Of a stretch of 64,000 nt of DNA, positions 55,740-64,000 are shown one piece after another (position 1 is the first letter of the stretch; the number at the start of each line of letters is the position of its first letter). The translations under genes and the position numbers were made by a program. Origin of the DNA: Rutpela maculata (lineage: Eukaryota; Arthropoda; Insecta; Coleoptera; Cerambycidae); NCBI GenBank assembly GCA_936432065.2, contig OW386289.2, positions 12,583,077 to 12,647,076 of the forward strand. Reading direction: 5' to 3'. The notes under the pieces are model-generated. The model was not told the DNA's origin, made no database searches, and was given only the letters and a program-made list of their open reading frames with translations.

Positions 55740-56175
55740 TTAATCCCCTGTTTTCGAGGGCGGGGAACACGATGGTGACAATATTTTCCGACCTACCCTC
55801 CAACCACTAAAAAACCGATTTTCCAGTGCTACGCTTGCGAGGGCTTGCCGGATCGAGTTTTTTTTGGTCAGTTTGAATAAAATAAGTAAATATTGACCAC
55901 AAGTAACCTAACCCACCCCGGGGGTTGAAACTACCCCCACCCCCAATAACTAAATGCTGCGAAAATCAGCTGTAAAACGGTATATCCCCGTTTTCGAGGG
56001 CGATAAATACGATGGTGATAATATTTCCCGACCTACCCTTCATCCATTACTCCCAAACCTGAATACCACCTCGTCTTCCGATTTCCCGGTGCTAGGCTTG
56101 CGAGGATTTGTCAGGTCGGGTTTTTTTTGGTCAGTTTGGTCGCGTGCGCGTGACGTCACAGTCTGAGACCTTAAG
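55740..56175 (+). repeat. Tandem TTTTCGAGGGCG modules, left arm
   Basis: CCCCTGTTTTCGAGGGCGGGGAACACGATGGTGACAATATTTTCCGACC at 55748 is repeated as CCCCGTTTTCGAGGGCGATAAATACGATGG at 55986. Each is followed by GGTGCTAGGCTTGCGAGG-like sequence and a TTTTTTTTGGTCAGTTTG block. The period is about 240 bp. The modules recur in reverse at 57960-58790 and as diverged single copies at 37640 and 60420-60700. Confidence 0.7.
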
Positions 56176-56404
56176 AAAAACAAACTGAAATTTTTTAACG
56201 GTCAAATGGCAACTGACTGAACTTTTCGTAATATTATTGTTTCTATGTATATTTTACATACAAAATGACAAGTTTTTGGTTTACTATTAATTGTGGAATT
56301 GTGACAATCCGAAACTATGCTAATTTTTATAAAATAACCTCCATTTACAACCAGAAGAAATTAGACTGATTTCAAACAAGGAAAGAAATGATTTTACAAC
56401 AGTC

Positions 56405-56505
56405 TTCCAAGAATTTTATTAGTGGTACGTTGTTGCATATTAATGTAAGAATTTGATTTTTAACGTGGGTTTATGTTGTAGGAAAAACAGCCGTATTACA
56501 AGACC
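56405..56505 (+). repeat. Second copy of the THAP-element block
   Basis: TTAATGTAAGAATTTGATTTTTAA, TTATGTTGTAGGAAAAACAGCC and TATTACAAGACC match 6430-6500. The upstream part that would carry the THAP finger is not recognisable here. Confidence 0.55.
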
Positions 56506-56689
56506 ACGATGATACATCCAGTTAGGCATCATCTCTCAATAAGGGATATGATTTAAAACCTATATGTGAAACTGAAACTGCTTATGATAATAATTACCGC
56601 TGCTCAAACAAGCAATAAACAACTCATGGTAAAGAAAATTAACATTTTATATTGGTTTGTCAGTATTTTTAATAACTATTTCTTGTTTA

Positions 56690-56945
56690 AATTTTAGTTG
56701 AGCGAAGGTGTGGAGCTGTACCAGTGGAGCTGTTATGTATTGGATATACCATCCTTCGGAGGGGATGTAAAGCAGGCGGTCCCTTGTCTATTAAATGGTA
56801 GGCAAGTAAAAGATCCCTAATCATCTTAAGGGAAGAGGTTCGGCAAAATTTCCAGTTTGGGGGTAGCACGTCTCCTGGCGTCGGTGATGGGCCCTGGTAG
56901 CGGAAATAAGCCGACGTTAAATAAGTAGATAAAAAAAAAATAATT
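56690..56945 (+). mobile_element. Probable retroposon 3' fragment with A tail
   Basis: A GC-richer segment (GAAGGTGTGGAGCTGTACC, CTCCTGGCGTCGGTGATGGG, CCCTGGTAGCGG, AAATAAGCCGACG) ends in GTAGATAAAAAAAAAATAA. The sharp change in composition and the terminal A run suggest a short truncated LINE or SINE insertion. No target duplication was identified. Confidence 0.4.
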
Positions 56946-57646
56946 TACTGTAACAATATATAGTAGTAGGAGTGATAAATAAAACGTAATAAAAAGGGTA
57001 TATTTAATAAAATAATGATGAACAAATAACTTACATAAAATTATAAGACATATTACATAACAATATATGAAAAATAAAATTCTTACAGAAATTACAATGG
57101 ATTATATACCTAGTCCAATCTATAGATACATTGTAGACGAGGGTTTAGCCGCTGGAAGAGATTGTGTACGTCTTATTACATAAGTACCTCAAATAGTTAA
57201 TAGCACCTCAATCTTCATTGCTTAATTTATATGGGGTCTTTTTCACAAAATTTACAGCGGTTAATTCCTTGACCATAGCCACGTTTACTGCTAAAAATCT
57301 AAAAAGAAATACTTCTTGTCACTAATTAGTGAACATGTTTTGTCTAGACAGCAACACATTCACAGTAAGTATTAAGGAACTTGCAATAGTCTGAATCTGC
57401 AATAGTCCAAGGAGTCAATTGCTTTTGTTCACGATGCTACGAGTTTATAACCTTAAAAATTAATTTGTAGGTTAGCAATTATTTATAAGGCAACATTTAA
57501 TTAGGCAAGTATATCTGAAAAGATTGGTTGATCACTGATAGCAATTCTTACCTTTGCAATAAGTCTTTATTCTGTAAATTTCTTGCAGAGCATTTCTTTC
57601 ACCTAACCACAAACAGCTTTAAGACGGTTTGAACTCATTCTTCTGT

Positions 57647-57928
57647 CTATGCACTTCTCTCAAAAATCGAGTAATTCGCAGTATCTCTATGTGTAATATT
57701 TGGAAGTACATCAATATTTATACTAAAGCATTTTTTTCTCAAAATATAAGGATTTAATTCGATGGCAGTAGTATACCTAACCTCTACATCATGAGACAAT
57801 TCTGCAAAATACGAACTAACCGTCATTGAGGATATAAAAATATTAAGAATAGTTGCAGATGTTAAATAATCCAACATTAAGCTTTTAAATGGCACAAACA
57901 CAGCAAAATTCACTTTAAAGAAAAACAT
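57647..57928 (-). CDS. Unidentified 93-codon frame in the composite core
   Basis: Starts MFFFKVNFAVFVPFKSLMLD and includes SSYFAELSHDVEVRYTTAIE and KKCFSINIDVLPNITHRDTA. Its composition is more protein-like than most frames here. It lies just inside the right inverted arm, where a transposon gene would be expected. I do not recognise a family. A decayed exon of the element's own gene is possible. A chance frame is equally possible. Confidence 0.25.
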   Translation of the reverse strand: MFFFKVNFAVFVPFKSLMLDYLTSATILNIFISSMTVSSYFAELSHDVEVRYTTAIELNPYILRKKCFSINIDVLPNITHRDTANYSIFERSA

Positions 57929-57957
57929 TCTGATTCAATGACAGCACCTTTTTTCTC

Positions 57958-59010
57958 CTAAGGTCTCAAAATCTGTGACGTCGGCGCACGCGACCCATAA
58001 AATAAGTATTGACTACAGGGTGAAAAAAAAATTGAATTGTGATTTAGTGTGTGTATAGGAACTAAAGGCCTCAACATTTTTTTTAAATTCCCGTCCGCGC
58101 TACCACCCCAACCCCCACTACCGATGTGACATATCGTTTTATGTGTCCGGGGTGGGTTAGATCATTTGTGGTCAGTATTTACTTATTTTATTCAAATTGT
58201 CCAAAAAACCCCGATCCGACAAGCCCTCGCAAGCGTAGCACCGAAAGATCGGAAACAAAGGTAGCAGTTGGACTCTAGGTCGAAAAATATTGTCACCATC
58301 GTATTCCCCGCCTTCGGGTGATTTTCGTTGTTTTGTGGCATTTAGTTGTTGGAGGTGAGGGTAGATTCAACCCCCGGGGGTGAGTTAAACGATACGACAG
58401 GCTCTCGCAAGCCTAGCACCGGAAAATCGGAAAAGGGGGTGGTAAGATTTAGGGTTAAGGGAAATATTATCACCATCGTATTCCTCGCCCTCAAAAACGG
58501 GGATATAACGTTTTCCAGCTGATTTTTGCTGTTTTCGTAGCATTTATTGGGGGGTGGTAGTAGTTTCAACCCCCGGGGATGGGTTAAGTCACCTGTGGTC
58601 AATATTTGCTTATTTTATTCAAACTGACCAAAAGAAACTCGATTCGGCAAGCCCTCTCAAGCCTAGCACCGGAAAGCCGGAAAAAGGGGGTGGTTCTTTC
58701 GATTTAGAGGTAGCGGTTGGACGCTAGGTCGGAAAATATTGTCACCATCGTATTCCCCGCCCTCGAAAACGGGGGGTACATGTCTTACGGTCCGGTGGGG
58801 TAAAAGCTTTACCTCAAGGGACTATTGATGACTTAACAAAACATTAAAAATCTTAACCGGAAGTGAGGTCAAAATTCCATGACGCGGGAGAAATTAGCTT
58901 ACATAAAAGGTGGCTCCCTTTAGGTCTATGGTAGTATTAACCACTCACACAAAGTTTTTCATGTATCTTATTCATAGGATATTTGACGGCCGGCTCTCCG
59001 ACTAATAGGA
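57958..59010 (-). repeat. TTTTCGAGGGCG modules, right arm
   Basis: Reverse-orientation modules at about 58285-58320, 58455-58505 and 58735-58785 (CACCATCGTATTCCCCGCCC, CTCGAAAACGGGG). They are followed by CCGGTGGGGTAAAAGCTTTA and GGACTATTGATGACTTAA, which pair with 55690-55735. A block at 58015-58165 is homologous, in reverse, to 35100-35260 of the TACTTCCACATCC family (GTGATTTAGTGTGTGTATAG, CCCACTACCGATGTG). It is therefore a foreign module inside this arm. Confidence 0.7.
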
Positions 59011-59205
59011 CTTATAGATTTTGAGATATTCAAATAAAACAAAACACGGTCTAAAAAATTAAATTGTTTAAATAAACAATACGCCGACCTCGCAGAAACT
59101 GCAAAACTGAAATGTAAACTTAAGTTGATCCCCTGAATACGTTAAAACAAAAAAAATTGTCCCGACCAGACAAATTACATTAAAATCCTAATTTGATTCC
59201 ACTAT

Positions 59206-60379
59206 ATTCTGGTTGTGTGTGTCGTATCTCAATAAAAAAGATTGTTCATTATGAAATTGCGAAGAAAATTATCCGAACCGTCCTCTACTACAAATGAAGA
59301 CAATTGGGATTGGCTACTTAAACAACTAATAATAACCTAAATGTATTATATATGTAACAAAACTTTAAGTTTAATATACTTCAAATGATACTAAATCATC
59401 GTGCCAAATTTAAGGTGTTCATAACAATGCCCAAAAAATAATCGAAAATTGAATATTTGATTGTAGTACTTCAAATCGTAGAATATTTTTTTCGGATTGT
59501 GAGTTTCTTTATGTAGCTTTCTCTACAAACAATTTTCTAAAATGATTGAATGATTTTTAGACAAACGCATTATATTAATAAGTATTTTGATCGAAAAAAA
59601 AAAAAAATTATTAGTATATGTAAATCAAAAGTACCTATAGAAAAATAGAAACCATTTAAACATGAACAGGTAGGTTTTTCTACGTAAGTTGGGAGCCGAA
59701 ATGACATTTTTTAATTAAAAAATACATCTTTAATTATTAAATAAATTAAATTTCAAAAATTAATTAACTGAACAAATTTGTTTGTTAACACCATTAAACA
59801 GTACGTGCAAATCTCTTCATTCTAAGAAAAATATATTTTTCTTCGGATTGAAAATTGAGTTTTCGACCCTCGAGTTGTTACAAACATTTTGATTTGTCAC
59901 TAAAAGCCTCACTAGACGCATATTACTTGACTCTTTCCTCGATTACCGAAGGGAAATATTTTAATGGTAAAAAAATCACTCTCCAAGATTTTTACAATTT
60001 TCACATTTCAGACTATGTAGATTTCGAAAATTACGTTCCGTCAGTCTACCTGTCTATCAGTCTGTTCGACGGGGAGAAATTATGTATAATAGGTAGCTGA
60101 CCTTATTGCTGACGAGGAAATGGGATATACTTTAGTGAAAAATATACTGGGTGGACATCCTAAAAAAATACGCAGGCACACACAAAAAAAATATATATTT
60201 TGCAAAGTTGAAAGACACATTTGTTTTTTGAACTGCTGATTCCAAATATGACGCCCAAAATATATGTTTCACTGCTCAATTTTTCGCAAATGGACATTTC
60301 CTAAATTCGAGGTTAAATGGCTATTAAATGTAATAGAACGACACGCGTTGAAATGAAACTTCTGAATCGTTTGAAATGG
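59206..60379. other. No recognised gene
   Basis: AT-rich. A 30-codon frame at 59251-59340 (MKLRRKLSEPSSTTNEDNWD) and an 81-codon frame at 59855-60100 have no recognised motif. Confidence 0.4.
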
Positions 60380-60915
60380 CTCTAGTCACATACTTCCAAC
60401 GTTCTATCGTACCACGGAAATAATGGTGGTGTAGTACTTTTTCCCTCAAAAAAACTACTGCCTCCCCTTGTTCTGATTTTTCCATAATACGCTTGTGAGG
60501 GCTTAACAGATCGGCTTAACAGGGAATATTGATAAGTCGAATATCTTTTGACCAGGAGACGCCAAAACAACCCCCGGGGGTTGGAACTACCCCCTCCCGG
60601 AATGACAAAACCTTAGGAAAATACTGCGAAAGGGCTGAAGAACGGTTTCTTCCAGTTTTCGAGGGCGATTAACACGATAATTGCAATACTTTCCCTCCTT
60701 CATCTGGAACTAAATGAAAAAAAAAAGAACTACCTCTTGCTGTGATTTTTCCATACTACGATTGTGAGATCGGGGTTATTAAAGGAATATAGATAAATCG
60801 AACATCTTTTGACCAAGAGACGCCAAAACAACTCTGGGGGTTGTAACCACTCCCTCTCTAAATGACAAAACATTCGGAAAATACTGCGGAAGGGCTGAAG
60901 AACGGTTTCCTTCGG
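60380..60915 (+). repeat. Diverged TTTTCGAGGGCG-family tandem, two units
   Basis: Two units of about 250 bp. Shared blocks are CTACTGCCTCCCCTTGTTCTG/CTACCTCTTGCTGTG, TTTTTCCATA, CTTTTGACCA(G/A)GAGACGCC, ACCCCCGGGGGTTGGAACTA/AACTCTGGGGGTTGTAACCA and GAAGGGCTGAAGAACGGTTTC (60630 and 60890). The junction contains CCAGTTTTCGAGGGCGATTAACACGATA. Confidence 0.6.
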
Positions 60916-61151
60916 TAATGATACAGAAGAATATTCAGTGTATGAAACACTAGCATCAGTGGCGTTATCATTACAAGTACGTGCGTAGCTGGTAAAATTA
61001 GGAGTGTCATCCCTTAAGAATAGTCTATTTCTGACTTCCTAAAGGGCACCTAACCTAACTAAACTAAAGACATTAATTTACTAGGCTGTCAAAATTCTTG
61101 TCAGTAACTTTAGGCGATTATAGTGTATGCAAAAATATGAAAAAATTCCTA
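60916..61151. other. No gene seen
   Basis: Short AT-rich spacer containing CACCTAACCTAACTAAAC, which is too short to call telomere-like. Confidence 0.4.
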
Positions 61152-61577
61152 TACCGAGTGGCTCAGCCGATAGGAACACTCTTGTAACTTTTGAATGGAC
61201 GAACAGATTTTTTTTCAAATTTGGTGGTGGTAAGGTACTTGCAGACCGATTTTTTAACAATTTTCGTAAAATCGCGTCCTTCTATGATTAAAATGAAAAG
61301 TTAAAAAACTCTGTAATTTTTGAAAATCAAAATAATATTTGAAGGTCGGATCATATGTATTTTAGCTAGCAGGTTCCAAACATGCAAAAATATGCGGGCT
61401 GTCCCATATAAAAATTTGATTCACATGTCAATTACATCTAAACCGAAAGTCGGCCATTTTGGTTCTTTGCATCATATAACTGACAATTTCATCCCATTTC
61501 ACTGCACAAAATTTGAAAAAATCGATTCGCCCATTCAAAAGTGACAAGAGTGTCCCTATCGGTTGAGCCACCCGGTA
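61152..61577. mobile_element. Foldback MITE with TA ends
   Basis: Begins TACCGAGTGGCTCAGCCGAT and ends ATCGGTTGAGCCACCCGGTA. Arms of about 75 bp continue through AGGAACACTCTTGT/ACAAGAGTGTCCCT, AACTTTTGAATGG/CCATTCAAAAGTG and TTTCAAATTTGGTG/CACAAAATTTGAAA. The interior is unrelated AT-rich sequence with CGGCCATTTTGG. Two overlapping frames are incidental. Confidence 0.82.
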
Positions 61578-62725
61578 GACATGTCCGGAAACTCTTTCTA
61601 CAGCTTTTTTCATATTTTTGCCAAAACTATCACCGTCCGACGTTAACGAGAAGAATTTTCGTACACCTTGTATAAACCGCCAAAGTTGGGTTGAATTTCA
61701 AATCGTAGTTTGAAAATGAAATGATTTATTAGTAATACCTGTATTTATCTAATTCCAGCAATAATATAATAAATATATCGTGAACATTCATTTTTATATC
61801 GACTGATCTAAAAGGTGTGATTAGAGTTGCAAAGATTTATGTGAAATTGTTTGTTAATTGTGGTGAGAAAATATTTTTTATACAAATTCACCTTTCGCAT
61901 TATTCATCGATACTGACGGTGTTATAAAAACCTATTATTAATTATATCATTTGTGTACGAATCAATTATGCTCGCAAACATTGGTGCAATTACAATAAGG
62001 ATTTGCTGTAATTGAACGTGATTACATGTCTTTGTGCATTAGGACATTAATTTTCAATTTGCATACATAATGAGAAACTGGTGTAATTGAAATCACGATA
62101 ATTTAGTGGATTTTAATTGTCATATAAAAAATAAACTACAAGTAGATTGTATCTAACGGTATTATGCCATTGTGTAGACCATAATTAGGAGTTTGCATAT
62201 GTATACAGGATAGTTATAAGATAGGTTTCATAATCATAACATAAGACACATATATAAGTTAAGTTAAACCGCTAGGAATCATATGCCAGGTATTAAAAAT
62301 ATAATAAGTAAATATATAATAACATTACAAATATTATAGGTGGGATAGATCGGAATGAACGGATGTGCGTCTGAAACTCCCCCACTTAAAAACGCGAAAA
62401 TACCGGGTAAAAGTGCGTTAAATTTGATAAAGCTCAGGTGAATTGTAGCTCAAAAAATTCCGCATAAATCGATGTGTTATAAAAAAGAACAAAGTTGAAA
62501 TAGAATTAATGTTTCAAAATAATTAATACAGAGTCATTTAGTGGCAATCAGTGTGGTGCATAAAGAAACGAGCTTAAAGTAACGAGTATATAAACAAGCG
62601 ACCCGACCCAGGCAATAAATAACAAAGAGCTAAGTACCTTTTCATTTTTAAGTAAAACCATTGAAGTGTTTAGGTCCAAACCCTTGAAAAGTCAACATCT
62701 GTCGACAAATTGACAGCAATGAATT
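61578..62725. other. No gene seen
   Basis: AT-rich intergenic sequence with no recognised element. Confidence 0.4.
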
Positions 62726-63030
62726 ATTGAAGTATGGCCATAATACCCTTGTGTAAACCTCCAAGTAAATTATTATAAAAATATTCAAATGAATTTAATT
62801 TAAATTATACCCGAAATAGTCATTAACGTATTGTTCGTAAAGCATGGTCATATACATTTCTTATGTTAACCCTCAAATAATTATTTTTTGATAATTATTG
62901 CATTACTCTTAAAGTATGGTCATAACACTTTCTTAAAAATTTTCAAGTGAGGTTTTTCATAGTTATTAAAAGTATTCAAACGAATTCAATTTAAATTAAA
63001 TCTGAAGTAATCAATCAGGTATTGTTGATA
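62726..63030 (+). repeat. Imperfect tandem repeat
   Basis: GAAGTATGGCCATAATACCCTTG (62727), AAAGCATGGTCATATACATTTC (62840) and AAAGTATGGTCATAACACTTTC (62911) start three units. The first and third also share TATTCAAATGAATTTAATTTAAATTA/TATTCAAACGAATTCAATTTAAATTA and the sequence up to TATTGTT. The middle unit is shortened. Confidence 0.6.
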
Positions 63031-63179
63031 TACTGCATCAAAACTGAATTCTCACAGCACTTCAAGAGGTATGCGTGGTGCAGGCTTCTTTCAGAAAAAT
63101 GGTATTTTCTAAGAAAACACATACATCGCCGGTGATCTTCTAATCGCCATAGGACACATCTGGACCGAAAACAAACTTC

Positions 63180-63890
63180 AAGGAAAGCCTAATAATGGAG
63201 CGAGACCCGTCAACAGAATTCTTGGACTAGTGGAGAGGAACACAAAATAGATGAATACTCCCTAAGAACAACGATCAAATTGAAGCACCTAGGAACAGAC
63301 ATGACAAACCAACTGGAACGGAGAGAAACGATAAATGAGAGAATCAAAACGGCATACAGAGTCACAAGGGCAATCATATCGTTCACTAAGACAAATAAAC
63401 TATCATGGGACCTTACCAAATGTATGTACATAGCCGTCAAACGGCCAACGATGATATATGGAGTCAAAAAACGCGGCAACAACAAAAGCCAACAGAAAAA
63501 GCTTTTGAGAAGAGCAGAAAGGGATATCGTCCAACTACTCACAAAACAGCAAGACGAAAACAGAAACATAAAACATCAACACTATTAGGAGGAAAGACAA
63601 TTAAAACAAGGATAAAAATGTACGCAATAAAGTACTGGGGACAAACCCAAAGAAGGTACCCAACACAGCTACCGAAGAAAGTGCGGTTCGGTGCTAGAAC
63701 ATCAACAAACTCAAAATAGGGAGACAATGCTACATCATAGAACAACAACTGAGAGGATCGCGAACAAAAAATGAACACCACAAAGAGATCTCAACAATAT
63801 GTCGCCACAATATAGCCCCAGTATATCCCTGGGAGTGGCAGCAATGCCTACCGTACGTTGGTAAATTAATCAATAAGAATACAAATATTA
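63180..63890 (+). mobile_element. LINE reverse-transcriptase end, copy 2
   Basis: The frame 63280-63588 reads MKHLGTDMTNQLERRETINE, RIKTAYRVTRAIISFTKTNK, WDLTKCMYIAVKRPTMIYGV. It matches the pattern YLGS...EI..RI..A......K...LS..TK..LYK..VRP...YG that follows the polymerase domain in many LINEs. Downstream, in another frame, RIKMYAIKYWGQTQRR fits the R-x-x-W-x-GH-x-x-R block. It then passes into the 3' part shared with 1-525 (GGGAGTGGCAGCAATGCC). Frameshifts and loss of everything upstream make it inactive. Confidence 0.78.
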
Positions 63891-64000
63891 TACAGATATA
63901 AAACATAAAAGTAAAAATGTATAAAGTAATAAAATAATAAACGTTCAAACACCAATGAACGTTTATAAATACACTAAAATAAGCAAAAAATTATGTTCTG

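Larger units (their letters stand above)
52845..59205. mobile_element. Composite 6.4-kb inverted-repeat element
   Basis: The outermost arms are 52850-53052 and 59015-59205 (TGTCTGACCAGGACAATTTTTTTG/AAAAAAATTGTCCCGACCAGACA, GAGGTCGGCGTATTGTTTATTTAAAC/GTTTAAATAAACAATACGCCGACCTC, TTTGAATATCTCGAAATCTG in reverse). The arm continues at 55515-56175 and pairs with 57958-59010. It is interrupted on the left by another foldback (53053-55511). The core 56176-57957 shares blocks with the THAP-bearing region at 6.2-7.3 kb. The ensemble reads as an old element with inverted ends of about 0.9-1.2 kb that acquired later insertions. Confidence 0.75.

Noticed and set aside
1..64000. CRISPR array, operon or other prokaryotic system
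   Set aside because: The tandem repeats present are a minisatellite and hAT subterminal arrays without unique spacers. The sequence is clearly eukaryotic.

Overview
The window looks like AT-rich nuclear DNA from an insect, possibly a beetle. The evidence is indirect. There are no operons, the reading frames are short and broken, candidate introns use GT-AG sites, and the repeat content (mariner/Tc1, hAT, Jockey-like LINEs, THAP fragments, foldback MITEs, a Gypsy-like solo LTR) is typical of insects. I found no intact host gene. The best host-gene hint is one possible signal-peptide exon on the minus strand near 22.1 kb.

Almost everything recognisable is mobile DNA, mostly decayed and often nested. 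Both ends of the window (1-525 and 63180-63890) carry the same LINE 3' fragment in the same orientation. From 1 to 11 kb there is a 1.36-kb hAT element with a perfect 8-bp target duplication, a 0.93-kb foldback MITE whose empty site can be read elsewhere in the window, a THAP-domain relic, and a 1.7-kb mariner with about 350-bp inverted ends and a broken D,D41,D transposase, itself inserted in an older foldback. From 11 to 20 kb there are inverted repeats, a four-armed palindrome, two tRNA-like sequences joined to LINE tails, and a solo LTR. From 20 to 36 kb there are copies of a TACTTCCACATCC-ended family (one holding a 30-bp coding minisatellite), a near-perfect 620-bp hairpin, a Tc1 relic with D,D34,E spacing, a Jockey-like LINE and a 1.26-kb foldback.

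From 37 to 48 kb there are several MITEs, a 2.7-kb transposon relic whose protein belongs to a recurrent but, to me, unnamed arthropod family, a hAT transposase relic, and a second hAT element with a perfect 8-bp target duplication. The stretch 47.8-52.8 kb is nearly featureless. From 52.8 to 59.2 kb there is a composite of foldbacks within foldbacks, one of which carries a tRNA-like sequence split by a retroposon with a 9-bp target duplication. The last 5 kb hold a MITE, an imperfect tandem repeat and the closing LINE copy.

The genes do not form a pathway. The elements read as a layered record of insertion. Many are long palindromes with arms of 150-700 bp that would fold into long hairpin RNA if transcribed. 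Coordinates of decayed repeats are estimated by eye and may be off by tens of bases unless a target duplication is described.
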